Below are positions 19,503-28,739 of a DNA stretch of 64,000 nt, piece by piece. Location of the stretch: the NCBI RefSeq assembly GCF_027912515.1, contig NZ_CP115464.1:992001-1056000 (forward strand), read 5' to 3'. The first letter of the stretch is position 1; every line of letters begins with the position of its first letter. This stretch comes from Brevundimonas sp. NIBR10 (GTDB taxonomy: Bacteria; Pseudomonadota; Alphaproteobacteria; Caulobacterales; Caulobacteraceae). Under the pieces are notes generated by a model that saw only the letters and a program-made list of their open reading frames with translations, was not told where the DNA came from and searched no databases. A program made the position numbers and the translations under genes.

Positions 19503-19514
19503 GTTTCATGAAAC
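19503..19514. promoter_or_regulatory. Palindromic operator GTTTCATGAAAC upstream of XRE copy 2
   Basis: A perfect 12-base palindrome 31-42 bases before the start of the 19089-19472 regulator. A half-site (CGTTTCAT) follows at about 19532. The same half-sites, spaced by two more bases, occur in front of the adjacent XRE gene at 20160-20173. Two matching sites at two XRE promoters make an operator likely; which protein binds is unknown. Confidence 0.6.
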
Positions 19515-19538
19515 GACTTAACGTGCAACTTTTTCGTT

Positions 19539-20138
19539 TCATTCATCAAATCTCGCGGTAACCGCCGCCACTCTCTCGATCTCGGTCCGTTCAAGCTCGG
19601 TGAGGGTCGAGAGCCCTCCGGAACCGCCACGCACATACAGGCGATCCGCATCGGCGCGGTCATACAGCCGCACCAGGCGGCGACCATCGCACAGGTCGAT
19701 CACGCATCCCTGGTCCCGACGGGGCCAGCGACCCGGATCGAACTCCAGCTCCACTCCTGAAGCGGCCCAGGGCGCGAGATCGTCGTTGGACAGCTGCAGT
19801 CGCTCGCGAGACCGTTGCGGCGCTGTCGGCTGATGGGGGCTGAACGCTCGGCCAGGGCTCGCGACCCCTGTGGGTGCGGCGGCTGCCCCCGGGCCGGTCA
19901 GGCGGGCGGCGGCCATTCCCAGATCCTCGACCGAGAGGCCGAGCGCGCCGGTCAGACGACGCTGGACATCGGGACGATACAGACCGGGGCGCTTGCCGGC
20001 TTCGTAGAGTCCCCAGCCCTGGCTGGTCATGCCCAGCGCAGCTCCGGCCTCGGCCTGGCTCAGCCCGCGTTCACGCCGCAAGGTCGCGAGCGCCTCTCCC
20101 AAGGCACGTACCGTCTCGTCCTGCTCAAACCGCGACAT
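19539..20138 (-). CDS. XRE-family regulator with C-terminal extension
   Basis: 199 residues from the ATG at 20138; a GTG five codons upstream is possible. The helix-turn-helix is at ~12-65 (LATLRRERGLSQAEAGAALGMTSQGWGLYEAGKR). A Pro/Ala-rich linker (~85-115) leads to a second folded region (LAPWAASGVELEF, CVIDLCDGRRLVRLYDRADADRLYV) resembling a small beta-rich ligand domain, ending with the helical ELERTEIERVAAVTARF. The extension is unlike the other three XRE proteins here. Its likely operator is at 20160-20173. Confidence 0.85.
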   Translation of the reverse strand: MSRFEQDETVRALGEALATLRRERGLSQAEAGAALGMTSQGWGLYEAGKRPGLYRPDVQRRLTGALGLSVEDLGMAAARLTGPGAAAAPTGVASPGRAFSPHQPTAPQRSRERLQLSNDDLAPWAASGVELEFDPGRWPRRDQGCVIDLCDGRRLVRLYDRADADRLYVRGGSGGLSTLTELERTEIERVAAVTARFDE

Positions 20139-20159
20139 GGCGCACAGTGACACAAAAGC

Positions 20160-20173
20160 GTTTCAGGTGAAAC
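20160..20173. promoter_or_regulatory. Operator GTTTCA-GG-TGAAAC upstream of the XRE gene at 19539
   Basis: Inverted repeat with 6-base arms, 22-35 bases before the ATG, close enough to overlap a promoter or block initiation. It shares its half-sites with 19503-19514. Confidence 0.6.
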
Positions 20174-20207
20174 GGAACGGCGGATCGCGCTCGGACGGCA
20201 GCCGTGG

Positions 20208-20762
20208 CTACACCACCTGCTCGACCCGCGTCACCTCGGGCACATAGTGTTTCATCATCTGCTCGACGCCGGACTTCAGCGTCATGGCCGAGGACGGGCA
20301 GCCGGAACAGGCGCCGCGCATCTTCAGCGTCAGCACGCCGGTCTCTTCGTCGAAGGCATCGAACAGGATGTCGCCACCATCCTGGGCCACCGCCGGACGG
20401 ACCCGGCTGTCGAGCAGGGCCTTGATCTCGGCGACGACCTCGGAATCTTCGCTGTCCGATGAAGCCTCGGGCGCATCGCGCAGCATGGGCGCGCCGGACG
20501 TGTAGTGGTCCATGATGGCGGCCAGGATCGGCGCCTTCATCTCCGACCAGTCCAAGCCGTGCCCGGCCTTGGTCACGGCGATATAATCCGTGCCGAAGAA
20601 GACGCCGGCGACGTCCTCCTGCTGGAACAGGGCCTCGGCCAAAGGAGAGGCCGTCGCCTGATCGACGTTCAGGAACTCGCGCGCGCCGTGGGGGGCGACG
20701 TCGCGTCCCGGCAGGAACTTGAGCACGTTCGGATTGGGCGTGGGTTCGGTCTGGATGAACAT
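20208..20762 (-). CDS. nfuA: NifU/NfuA-like iron-sulfur carrier
   Basis: 184 residues. The N-terminal Nfu_N domain begins [19 protein letters not shown]. The C-terminal NifU-type domain carries the cluster-binding Cys152 and Cys155 (ACSGCPSS). It delivers Fe-S clusters to client enzymes; MiaB, ThiC and endonuclease III in this window are cluster proteins. The start is the ATG at 20762. It is divergent from purH. nfuA next to the tsaB-fur-miaB block is a known alphaproteobacterial arrangement. Confidence 0.95.
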   Translation of the reverse strand: MFIQTEPTPNPNVLKFLPGRDVAPHGAREFLNVDQATASPLAEALFQQEDVAGVFFGTDYIAVTKAGHGLDWSEMKAPILAAIMDHYTSGAPMLRDAPEASSDSEDSEVVAEIKALLDSRVRPAVAQDGGDILFDAFDEETGVLTLKMRGACSGCPSSAMTLKSGVEQMMKHYVPEVTRVEQVV

Positions 20763-20882
20763 GGGCGGGAAATGCGCCTGCGCGCGGCGGATCGCAAGGG
20801 CGGGCGGGGTGACCCGAGACCTCGATCGGTGCTAGAGGCGCGCCCGTCCCCTCCCCGCCGGATTCGCCCCCCAGGACTCGCT

Positions 20883-22487
20883 ATGCCCGCAGCCCCCGAT
20901 TTTCCGCCCGCTCCCGATGTCGTCAAACCCGTCCGCGCCCTGATTTCCCTGTCGGACAAGGCGGGGCTGGAGGATGCGGCGCGCGCCATGCACGAGGCCG
21001 GGGTCGAACTGGTCTCGACCGGAGGCACGCGCGCCGCCATCGCCGGTTTCGGCCTGCCGGTGAAGGACGTCGCCGACCTGACCGGCTTTCCCGAGATGAT
21101 GGACGGCCGGGTCAAGACCCTGCATCCCGTGGTCCACGGCGGCCTGCTGGGCGTGCGCGACGCGGCCGAGCACAAGGCGGCCATGGATGAGCACGGCATC
21201 GGGCCCATCGATATCGTCTGGATCGATCTCTATCCTTTTGAGTCCACCGTTGCTTCGGGTGCCGGTTTCGACGCCGTCATCGAGAACATCGACATCGGCG
21301 GCCCGGCCATGATCCGCTCGGGCTCCAAGAACCACGGCTATGTCGCCGTTGCCGTCGACGCGGACTCGATCGGCGAGATCGTCGCCGCTCTGAAGGCTGA
21401 CGGCTCGACCTCTCTGGCGCTGCGCAAGCGGCTGGCCGCCCGTGCCTTTGCCCGTACCGCCGCCTATGACGCCGCCGTGTCTGGCTGGTTCGCAGGACAG
21501 CTGGAAGACGCCGCCCCGGCCCGCAAATCCATCGCCGGCTCCCTGGCCCAGACCCTGCGCTACGGCGAGAACCCGCATCAGACCGGGGCCTTCTACCGCA
21601 CCGGCGAGACCCGGCCGGGCGTCGCCCATGCCCAGCAGATCCAGGGCAAGGAGCTGGGTTACAACAATATCGCCGACGCCGACGCCGCCTATGAGCTGGT
21701 CGCCGAGTTCGAGGCCCCGGCCTGTGTCATCGTCAAACACGCCAACCCTTGCGGCGTCGCGGTCGGGGGCGACCTGTCGGAGGCCTATGCCCGCGCTCTG
21801 GAGTGCGACGCGGTTTCGGCCTTCGGTGGGGTGATCGCCGTCAACCGTCCGCTGAATGCGGCTGACGCCCGGGCCATCACCGACATCTTCACAGAGGTCG
21901 TGATCGCCCCCGGTGCCGACGAGGAAGCCAAGGCCATCTTCGCGGCCAAGAAGAACCTGCGCCTGCTGATCACCGATGGCCTGCCCGATCCGCACGGTCC
22001 GGGCGAGGTGTTCCGCAGCGTCGCCGGTGGCTTCCTGGTCCAGTCGCGCGACCGGTCGCGGATCACGCCCGCCGACCTCAAGATCGTCACCCGCCGCCAG
22101 CCGACGCCTCAGGAGATCGAGGACATGCTGTTCGCTTTCACGATCGCCAAGCACGTCAAGTCCAACGCCATCGTCTATGCCAAGGACGGCCAGACGGCGG
22201 GTATCGGGGCGGGCCAGATGAACCGCCGAGACTCGGCCCGCATCGCCGCCATCCGCGCTCGCGAGGCCGGTGAAGCCAAGGGCCTGTCGCACTCGCTCGC
22301 GCAAGGGTCGGCCTGCGCGTCCGAGGCCTTCTTCCCCTTCGCCGACGGTCTGCTGGAAGCCGTCGCGGCCGGGGCCACCTCGGTGATCCAGCCGGGTGGC
22401 TCCATGCGCGACGCCGAGGTCATCGCCGCGGCCGACGAACAGGGCATCGCCATGGCCTTCACCGGCGTGCGGGTTTTCCGGCACTGA
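20883..22487 (+). CDS. purH: Bifunctional AICAR transformylase / IMP cyclohydrolase
   Basis: 534 residues from the ATG at 20883; the longer upstream frame overlaps nfuA and is not real. The N-terminal IMP cyclohydrolase domain (MGS-like) shows [20 protein letters not shown] and [13 protein letters not shown]. The C-terminal transformylase domain shows [25 protein letters not shown] and [12 protein letters not shown]. It carries out the last two steps of de novo purine synthesis (AICAR to FAICAR to IMP). Its 3' end faces the phasin gene across a terminator. Confidence 0.97.
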   Translation: MPAAPDFPPAPDVVKPVRALISLSDKAGLEDAARAMHEAGVELVSTGGTRAAIAGFGLPVKDVADLTGFPEMMDGRVKTLHPVVHGGLLGVRDAAEHKAAMDEHGIGPIDIVWIDLYPFESTVASGAGFDAVIENIDIGGPAMIRSGSKNHGYVAVAVDADSIGEIVAALKADGSTSLALRKRLAARAFARTAAYDAAVSGWFAGQLEDAAPARKSIAGSLAQTLRYGENPHQTGAFYRTGETRPGVAHAQQIQGKELGYNNIADADAAYELVAEFEAPACVIVKHANPCGVAVGGDLSEAYARALECDAVSAFGGVIAVNRPLNAADARAITDIFTEVVIAPGADEEAKAIFAAKKNLRLLITDGLPDPHGPGEVFRSVAGGFLVQSRDRSRITPADLKIVTRRQPTPQEIEDMLFAFTIAKHVKSNAIVYAKDGQTAGIGAGQMNRRDSARIAAIRAREAGEAKGLSHSLAQGSACASEAFFPFADGLLEAVAAGATSVIQPGGSMRDAEVIAAADEQGIAMAFTGVRVFRH

Positions 22488-22488
22488 G

Positions 22489-22516
22489 AAAAGCCCGCTC
22501 CGGGCGGGGAGCGGCC
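22489..22516 (-). terminator. Terminator between phasin and purH
   Basis: Minus-strand reading: GGCCGCTCC and GGAGCGGGC pair around a short C-rich loop and are followed by TTTTC. It serves the phasin/creatininase unit; the stem could also slow read-through from purH. Confidence 0.75.
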
Positions 22517-22520
22517 GTGT

Positions 22521-23033
22521 TTATCGCTTCAGGCGCGCCGCATTGGCGACAGCGGTGCGGTGGATGGGCTTAAGGGCCTCGGACTGGGCCTTCAGCATCT
22601 CGGTGTTGAGGGTCAGCATCTGGGCCGCCGCACGGCTCCACCAGCCCAGCGCATAGTCATACTGGACGGCGGCGAAGGCCTGGGGGCTGGCCGATGTGGC
22701 CATGGCCGAGGCGGCTTTGCCCGCGCGGGCCATTTCGTCGGCCGCCGTGTGCGACAGGCGCTCGGACAGGGCCTCCAGGTTGCGGGTCAGAGACGCCGCC
22801 GACTCGGCCATGGCCTCGGACTTCTCCGAGCTCATCAGCGCGATTTCCTTGAGGTCGGTCTTGCGGGGGTCGGCGACACCGGTCGCCAGGATTTCGAGAC
22901 GGGCGGCGATGACGTCCCCGGCCGCCTTCATCATCTCGCCGCCGGCCACCGCCGTGGCGGTCGCGGAGGAGGCATTCTTGCCCACGGCGCGGGTGTCGCG
23001 CAGGAAACGGTCGAGCTGGCTGGTTGCGGTCAT
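22521..23033 (-). CDS. Phasin family protein
   Basis: 170 residues, almost wholly amphipathic helix with no signal or membrane segment. It matches the phasin pattern: Ala/Met/Ser/Lys-rich heptads (EALSERLSHTAADEMARAG), a conserved aromatic patch FAAVQYDYALGWW, and a final helix with LNTEMLKAQSEALKP. Phasins coat polyhydroxyalkanoate granules; some relatives have other surface roles. The ATG at 23033, with AGGA upstream, was chosen over an earlier GTG that nearly abuts the creatininase-like stop. Confidence 0.85.
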   Translation of the reverse strand: MTATSQLDRFLRDTRAVGKNASSATATAVAGGEMMKAAGDVIAARLEILATGVADPRKTDLKEIALMSSEKSEAMAESAASLTRNLEALSERLSHTAADEMARAGKAASAMATSASPQAFAAVQYDYALGWWSRAAAQMLTLNTEMLKAQSEALKPIHRTAVANAARLKR

Positions 23034-23057
23034 GCGTCGTTCCTGAACCCCGTTCAC

Positions 23058-23828
23058 TCAGGGCGCAAGCGGGGATGTCTCGGCGGCGAACCCGGTGACG
23101 TCCCGGATCAGGGCAGGGACAGCCGCGTCGATGATCCTCTGGCCCTTCTCGGGCGAGGCCTGGCCGGGGTCCGAACCGATGCGGCCGTCGGGGAACCGGG
23201 CGCGATAGTCGAGCGCGGAGCGGATCGGCCCGTTCGGCGCGATCTGGGGTGAATAGGTGGCGGTCTTGATCCGGTCGGGATAGGCGGCCTGGGTCACGGC
23301 GATCTCGGATGGGGTGGCATGCATGCCGTGACCGGTCGGGAAGATCGAGTTGCACAGGCCGTTGACGCCGGGCAGGTCCCACCAGTTGCGCAGCTTCAGG
23401 ATGAAGGGTGCGTCCTCGCCTTGGAATGAATGGGCCGCATAGATCTCGCTGAAGGTCGCCTCGATGGTGGCGACGTTGCCGCCATGGCCGTTCAGGAAAT
23501 AGATCCGCTCGAACCCGTGCCGGCTCAGCGACGCCACCCAGTCCGAGATCGCCGCCATGAAGGTCGAGGGGCGATAGGAGATGGTGCCGGCGAAGGCCAG
23601 GTGGTGCTGGGCCATGCCGATGTTGAAGGTCGGCGCGACGGTCAGGCTGTCGTCGCCCGCCTCGGCGGCATGGGCGATGATTTCCGGGCATAGCCAGTCG
23701 GTGCCGAGAAGGCCGGTCGGCCCATGCTGTTCGTTGGACCCGATCGGCACGATCACTGTCTTCGACAGGGGGGCACCCGCGTTCAGCCGCGCGTCGATCT
23801 CGGGCCAGGACGACATATGGATCAGCAT
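23058..23828 (-). CDS. Creatininase-family amidohydrolase
   Basis: 256 residues. Metal-binding signatures are in order: GSNEQHGPTG near residue 30 (Glu/His ligands), GTDWLCPE near 42 (Asp), FLNGHGGN near 113 and GHGMHATPSE near 165. The family hydrolyses cyclic or linear amides; members include creatininase, the formamide hydrolase of flavin synthesis and MftE. None of the mycofactocin or riboflavin genes is nearby, so the substrate is undefined. It is followed by the phasin gene on the same strand. Confidence 0.87.
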   Translation of the reverse strand: MLIHMSSWPEIDARLNAGAPLSKTVIVPIGSNEQHGPTGLLGTDWLCPEIIAHAAEAGDDSLTVAPTFNIGMAQHHLAFAGTISYRPSTFMAAISDWVASLSRHGFERIYFLNGHGGNVATIEATFSEIYAAHSFQGEDAPFILKLRNWWDLPGVNGLCNSIFPTGHGMHATPSEIAVTQAAYPDRIKTATYSPQIAPNGPIRSALDYRARFPDGRIGSDPGQASPEKGQRIIDAAVPALIRDVTGFAAETSPLAP

Positions 23829-23901
23829 GGGAACTCCGAAATCAGGCCGAGGCGTTACAGGTTAGCCCGGCCTGCGGCTCGCCGGAACGGTGAAGCCGTA
23901 A

Positions 23902-24495
23902 TCAGGGTGCGAAAGCTGTGACAAAGCGCCGGGCGGCTTCGGCTGCGCGCGCCTCAAGCGCGATCGGCGGGTGGGGCACGCCCAGCATCGCGCGGAGATG
24001 GCTATGCCCCAGCACCATGCCGGTGAACATCTCTGCCGCCGAATCAGGATCGGGGATCGTCAGCACCCCCTTTCGGTCCTGAAGGACCAGCCATTCCGAC
24101 AGGCGGCGCAACGATTCGCGAGGCCCGCCGTCATAGATGGCCAGCGCAATCTCGGGCGCGGCAGGAGACATCAGGGCGACGCCGCGTAGACCCTCCCCCC
24201 GGTCCGTCCTCAACAGCTTTTCCAGCAGGGTAAGCGCCAGGGCGGTCAGGATGGCTACGGGTGCTCCATCGGTCCGCAGCGGTGCCGTGATGTCATCCGC
24301 GCGCCGGCCGGCCAGGGCCCGCGCCAGCTCCACCTTGGAGGCGAAGCGGTTGTAGAGGGTCTGTTTCGACACCCCCGCCCGGCGCGCGATCTCCTCCATC
24401 GAGACGGTGACGCCGCGCTCCGAGAACAGCGCCAGGGCGGCGTCGAGGATGGCCTCGCGCTTCTTGTGATCGATCTGTCCGGCGACGCGGGGCAT
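23902..24495 (-). CDS. TetR-family repressor, likely of the emrAB operon
   Basis: 197 residues. The N-terminal helix-turn-helix is at ~12-58 (REAILDAALALFSERGVTVSMEEIARRAGVSKQTLYNRFASK). The C-terminal ligand domain is of the AefR-like type (LRRLSEWLVLQDRKGVLTIPDP, EMFTGMVLGH). It lies 51 bases after emrB on the same strand, so it is probably the last gene of the operon. The TAGAC-N6-GTCTA site in front of emrA is the natural operator, giving a self-controlled efflux system. The inducer is unknown. Confidence 0.88.
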   Translation of the reverse strand: MPRVAGQIDHKKREAILDAALALFSERGVTVSMEEIARRAGVSKQTLYNRFASKVELARALAGRRADDITAPLRTDGAPVAILTALALTLLEKLLRTDRGEGLRGVALMSPAAPEIALAIYDGGPRESLRRLSEWLVLQDRKGVLTIPDPDSAAEMFTGMVLGHSHLRAMLGVPHPPIALEARAAEAARRFVTAFAP

Positions 24496-24546
24496 CTCAG
24501 GGCCTCAAGCCGTGCGGGGTCGCGCCCCGATCATGAGCACGACACA

Positions 24547-26154
24547 TCAGTGCGCGTCCGTGACAGTGACCGACCCCGGCTTCACCGGTTGGGCGAACAG
24601 GGTCACGACGGCTGCGAAGGCGCAGCCGACGGCCAGGATGGCGAAGGCGTCGCCGAACGCCAGGGTCGTCGCCTGGCGGTTCAGTATGCCGTAGACGGCC
24701 TTCAGCGCCGCGCCGTCCGGATCGATCGAGCCGCTCATCCGCTCCGCCATGGCCGTCAGCATGTCCTGCATCCGGGTGTCCGACACCGGGATGGCACTGG
24801 TCAGCTCGCCCATGTGCGCTGCCGTGTTCGTGGTCAGCGACGTGTTCAGGAAGGCCAGGCCGAAGGCCCCGCCGACGTTGCGGAACAGGTTCACCAGCCC
24901 CGAGGCGTTCTTCACCATATGGACCGGCATGGTCGACATGGTGACCTGCTGGGCCGCCAGCATGGCCATCATGATGCCGGACCCGCGCAGGGCCTGGATG
25001 CTTGCGAACTCCCAGAAGCCCCAGTCGGTGGTCACCGCATGGGCATCCCACATCCCCCATGAGGCCATGACGAAGCCGCCGAACATCAGGACCCGCAGAT
25101 CGAGGACGCGCACCAGACGGCCGGCGATCGGTGCCGTCGCGAACATCGCCAGGCCCGAGACCACCAGGGTCGTGCCGACCTCGGCCGGCGAATAGTCACG
25201 CACCCGCGACAGGAACAGGGGCAAAAGAAAGCTGCCGCCGAACAGCGCCGCGCCCACGATGAAGGTCATGACGATGCCGACGAGGAAATTCCTGTTGTTG
25301 AACGCCCTCAGCTCGACGACCGGATTCCAGTAGACCAGCGAGCGCCACACGAAGGCCGGCCCGGTAATGGCCGCCACCGTCGCCAGCAGCAGGATCAGAT
25401 CGTCGGCTAACCAGTCGTTCTTGGAGCCTTCCTCCAGCACGAACTGCAGGCTCATCAGAAAGGTGGCCATCAAGCCCAGACCCCACCAGTCGAAGCCCTT
25501 GGAGAGGCTCGGATCACCCTTGTCGAAATTACCCCAGCGCCACACCAGAAAGAACGACAGAACGCCGAAAGGCACATTGATGAAGAACAGCCAGTGCCAG
25601 CTCAACGCCTCGGTCAGATGTCCCCCGAGCGTCGGACCGATGGTAGGCGCGAGCGTGACGATCAGGCCGATGAAGACGCTCGCCGTGACCCGCTTCGAGG
25701 GAGGGAACGCCGTGAAGGCCACGGCGAAGACGGTCGGGATCATGGCCCCGCCGACGAAGCCCTGAATAGCCCGGAACACGATCATGACCTCGACCGAGGT
25801 CGACAGGCCAACGGCGACGCTCATGATGACGAAGCCGGCGCAGCTCATCAGGAACACCTTCTGGGTGCCCCACAGCCGCGACAGATAGCCCGACAGCGGG
25901 ATCATCACGACCTCGGGGATCAGATAGGCGGTTTGGATCCAGCTGATCTGGTCAGCCGATGCCCCGACGCCCGACTGGATCTGGGGCAGGGACGAAGCGA
26001 CGATCTGGATGTCCAGGATGGCCATGAACTGGCCAATGACCATCCCGGCGAAGCCCAGGATCAGGACGGTCCAGTTGATGGCCGGCTGGGCCGGAGGCGC
26101 ACCGACGGCGTCGGTGGTCGCCGCCCCGCCCGCGGGGGGCGCTGCGGCTGTCAC
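24547..26154 (-). CDS. emrB: DHA2-family (EmrB/QacA) multidrug efflux permease
   Basis: 535 residues from a GTG at 26154 that overlaps the emrA stop as GTGA. The frame runs open far upstream, but that is emrA shadow. About 14 membrane segments. Signatures: GFAGMVIGQFMAILDIQIVA in helix 1, SWIQTAYLIPEVVMIPLSGYLSR (motif A region), and FRAIQGFVGGAMIPTVFA (motif C region). With EmrA and an outer-membrane channel it exports drugs across both membranes using the proton gradient. No TolC gene is in the window. Confidence 0.93.
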   Translation of the reverse strand: MTAAAPPAGGAATTDAVGAPPAQPAINWTVLILGFAGMVIGQFMAILDIQIVASSLPQIQSGVGASADQISWIQTAYLIPEVVMIPLSGYLSRLWGTQKVFLMSCAGFVIMSVAVGLSTSVEVMIVFRAIQGFVGGAMIPTVFAVAFTAFPPSKRVTASVFIGLIVTLAPTIGPTLGGHLTEALSWHWLFFINVPFGVLSFFLVWRWGNFDKGDPSLSKGFDWWGLGLMATFLMSLQFVLEEGSKNDWLADDLILLLATVAAITGPAFVWRSLVYWNPVVELRAFNNRNFLVGIVMTFIVGAALFGGSFLLPLFLSRVRDYSPAEVGTTLVVSGLAMFATAPIAGRLVRVLDLRVLMFGGFVMASWGMWDAHAVTTDWGFWEFASIQALRGSGIMMAMLAAQQVTMSTMPVHMVKNASGLVNLFRNVGGAFGLAFLNTSLTTNTAAHMGELTSAIPVSDTRMQDMLTAMAERMSGSIDPDGAALKAVYGILNRQATTLAFGDAFAILAVGCAFAAVVTLFAQPVKPGSVTVTDAH

Positions 26155-27266
26155 TGGTGCGCGCCAGATGCGGTCGCGTCGGCCAGCCGGGTCTGGCCCA
26201 GGGCGGCCTCGGCGAAGGAGGCGCCGCCCGGGCTCTTGAGATCGACCTTGACCTCGACCGACAGGCCGGGCCGCAAGGCCGCTCCGCCCGCCGCGCGATC
26301 GACGACGATACGGACCGGCACCCTCTGCGTGATCTTGGTGAAGTTGCCGGTGGCGTTCTCGACCGGGATCAGGGCGAACTCGGACCCCGTCGCGGGGGCG
26401 AAGCTGTCGATACGGCCAGTGATGTGCTGGCCCGGAAAGGCGTCGGCACCGATCTCGACGGTCTGGCCCAGACGAAGCCGTCCCAACTGGGTTTCCTTGA
26501 AGTTGGCGACCACATAGACGTCGCCCAGGGGCACGATCGACAGCAGCTGGCCGCCGGTGCGCACATACTGGCCGGGGCGCACGCCTCGCGCGCCGACCAC
26601 CCCGGCCGTGGCGGCGCGGATGACGGTGCGGTCCAGGTTGGTGCGCGCGACCTCGACCTGGGCGCGGGCCTGTTCGACGGCGGCGAGCGACTGTTGCCGC
26701 GTCGAGCCGAGCACGGCGGCGGTGCGCTGTTCGGCGACCAGGGCGGCCTGGGCCTGAGCCACGGTGGCAGCGGCCGAGGTGGCGCCGGCCTGTTCGGTCT
26801 GGATGCGCTGCTGCGAAACCCAGCCCTGTTCCGCCAGCTTGCCGTAGCGATCGACCTGGGCGCGGGCCAGACCGGCCTGGGCCTGGGCCTGGGTCACGCC
26901 GGCGGCGCGCGAGGCGATCAGGGCCTGTTCCTGGGCGGCGCGAGCATCGACGTTGTCTACGGCGGACAACAGGGCGGCCAGGTTGGCCTCGGCCTGGGCC
27001 AGCTGGGCGCGGGCGTCGGAATCGTCCAGTCGGACGAGGATCTGGCCGGGCTCGACCCGCTGGTTGTCGCTGACCAGGACCTCGGTGACATAGCCGTTGA
27101 TCTGGGGGCTGACGATGGTGGTGTCGGCCTGGACGAAGGCGTTGTCGGTCGCCTCCCACCGCTGCTTGCCCTGCCACCAGAAGAACCCGCCGATGACCAG
27201 GACAATGACGACCACGCCCGCCGCGATCAGGGGCAGACGCTTCTTGAGGGCAGGAGAGACGGCCAT
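26151..27266 (-). CDS. emrA: EmrA/HlyD-family membrane fusion protein
   Basis: 371 residues. A single N-terminal membrane anchor (~residues 11-31, LIAAGVVVIVLVIGGFFWW) precedes the split lipoyl/hairpin region: ATDNAFVQADTTIVSPQINGYV, then a long Ala/Gln-rich coiled coil (~85-195), then IRAATAGVVGARGVRPGQYV. The C-terminal beta-barrel ends the protein. It links EmrB to an outer-membrane channel. First gene of emrA-emrB-tetR, with the operator 71-86 bases upstream. Confidence 0.93.
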   Translation of the reverse strand: MAVSPALKKRLPLIAAGVVVIVLVIGGFFWWQGKQRWEATDNAFVQADTTIVSPQINGYVTEVLVSDNQRVEPGQILVRLDDSDARAQLAQAEANLAALLSAVDNVDARAAQEQALIASRAAGVTQAQAQAGLARAQVDRYGKLAEQGWVSQQRIQTEQAGATSAAATVAQAQAALVAEQRTAAVLGSTRQQSLAAVEQARAQVEVARTNLDRTVIRAATAGVVGARGVRPGQYVRTGGQLLSIVPLGDVYVVANFKETQLGRLRLGQTVEIGADAFPGQHITGRIDSFAPATGSEFALIPVENATGNFTKITQRVPVRIVVDRAAGGAALRPGLSVEVKVDLKSPGGASFAEAALGQTRLADATASGAHQ

Positions 27267-27336
27267 GGGGCAACTCGATCAGACGGGACGCGCGGCGTTC
27301 GGGGAGGAACGGTCCCGGGGAGGACAGCCGCAAAAA

Positions 27337-27352
27337 TAGACCCAATCGTCTA
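27337..27352. promoter_or_regulatory. TetR-type operator upstream of emrA
   Basis: TAGAC-CCAATC-GTCTA, a perfect 5-base inverted repeat with a 6-base spacer in an A/T-rich patch between the divergent emrA and amine oxidase genes. Spacing and symmetry suit a TetR dimer. It lies 71 bases from the emrA start and 62 from the oxidase start, so either or both could be controlled. Confidence 0.7.
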
Positions 27353-27413
27353 AAAATCAATCCGCCGCGAAGAAGACTCGTGAACACGTCGTGTTTCCGG
27401 CTATTCCAGCCTC

Positions 27414-28739
27414 GTGACCGCCTCCTCCGCGCCCTTGCCGTTCAACGCCGATATCGTGGTGATCGGTGCCGGTGCCGCAGGGCTGGGGGCCGCGCGTCGG
27501 TTGGCGGGAACGGGACTGTCGGTCGTGGTGCTGGAGGCCCGCGACCGGATCGGTGGCCGCGCTCACACGATCGACCATCGTCAGACCCGTCATCGCGGCG
27601 GTAGCGAGGTCATGGCGCTGGACCTCGGCTGCGGCTGGCTCCATTCGGCCGACGAGAATGCGCTCGCGGAACTGGGCCGCGACGCCGGCTTCACCATCGA
27701 CGAAACCCCGCCGCCCTGGCGCCGCCAGGCGTTCAACCTGGGCCTGACCCCTGCAGAACAATCGGCATTCGGCGTTGCCTTCGAGGCGTTCGACGACCGC
27801 ATTACCCAGGCGGCCGCAAGGGGCGAGGACGGCCCCGCCTCGGACCATTTCGCCCCGCCCGCCAGCGACGAGGCCCGCTGGAACGCCCGGATGGACGCCA
27901 TCTCGGGTGCTCTGAACGGGGCCAGGTTCGCCCAGGTCTCGACCCTCGACTACGACGCCTACCGCGATACCGGCGTCAACTGGCGGGTGCGCGAGGGCTA
28001 TGGCCGGCTGGTCGCCGCCCTCGGCCGCGATGCCCCGGTCGTGCTGGATTGTCCCGTCACCCGCATCGACCGCTCCGGCGCGCCTTTGCGGATCGTGACG
28101 CCACGCGGAACGGTGCTGGCCCGCGCCGTGATCCTGACCGTGCCGACCAGCCTGATCGGTGCCGAGACGATCCGCATCGACCCGCCGGTCCCGGCCCTGG
28201 TCGAGGCGGCCCTGGGCGCACCCCTCGGGCTGGCGTCCAAGCTTCACATGACGGTCGAGACGCCTGAGGATTTTCCCGCCGACAGCCAGCTCTGGGGACG
28301 TACCGACACGGCCCAGACCGGCGGCTATCATCTCAGGCCGTTCGGACGTCCGATGATCGAGGGCTATTTCGGTGGCGACCTGGCCTGGGGGCTGGAAGGC
28401 GAGGGGGAGGCCTCCTTCTTCGACTTCGCCGCGACCGAACTGTCGAACCTGCTGGGCTCCAGCTTCCGCCGACGCCTCGCCCCTATAGCCACCTCGATGT
28501 GGGGGGCGGAGGACTGGTCGCGCGGCGCCTATTCCCACTGCCTGCCCGGCCAGGCCGACGCGCGTCGCAGGCTCAAGCAACCGGTCGAGGACCGCATCTT
28601 CATCGCCGGCGAAGCCACCGCCGAAGCCTTCTATGGCACCGCCCACGGGGCTTGGGAGGAGGGGCAGCGCGCCGCCGTCGAGGCCCTGGTCTCGCTCGGC
28701 ATCGACCCGCGCGAGACCGGCGGATACGACGAGGCATGA
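27414..28739 (+). CDS. FAD-dependent amine oxidase family protein
   Basis: 441 residues from a GTG start. The dinucleotide-binding motif is IVVIGAGAAGLGAARRLAGTG with the acidic end VLEARDRIGGRAHT. The C-terminal FAD-contact segment is IFIAGEATAEAFYGTAHGAWEEG, as in flavin monoamine oxidases and polyamine oxidases. No signal peptide, so it is cytoplasmic. The substrate is not predictable. The stop overlaps the nth start (ATGA). It is divergent from the efflux operon. Confidence 0.85.
   Translation: MTASSAPLPFNADIVVIGAGAAGLGAARRLAGTGLSVVVLEARDRIGGRAHTIDHRQTRHRGGSEVMALDLGCGWLHSADENALAELGRDAGFTIDETPPPWRRQAFNLGLTPAEQSAFGVAFEAFDDRITQAAARGEDGPASDHFAPPASDEARWNARMDAISGALNGARFAQVSTLDYDAYRDTGVNWRVREGYGRLVAALGRDAPVVLDCPVTRIDRSGAPLRIVTPRGTVLARAVILTVPTSLIGAETIRIDPPVPALVEAALGAPLGLASKLHMTVETPEDFPADSQLWGRTDTAQTGGYHLRPFGRPMIEGYFGGDLAWGLEGEGEASFFDFAATELSNLLGSSFRRRLAPIATSMWGAEDWSRGAYSHCLPGQADARRRLKQPVEDRIFIAGEATAEAFYGTAHGAWEEGQRAAVEALVSLGIDPRETGGYDEA

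Noticed and set aside
20505-20882. N-terminal extension of purH by 126 residues
   Set aside because: It overlaps nfuA on the other strand and has no PurH-like sequence; the ATG at 20883 fits the known start.
24547-27387. A 946-residue minus-strand frame that could be read as an EmrA-EmrB fusion
   Set aside because: The N-terminal 410 residues are out-of-frame noise over emrA. emrB starts at the GTG overlapping the emrA stop.
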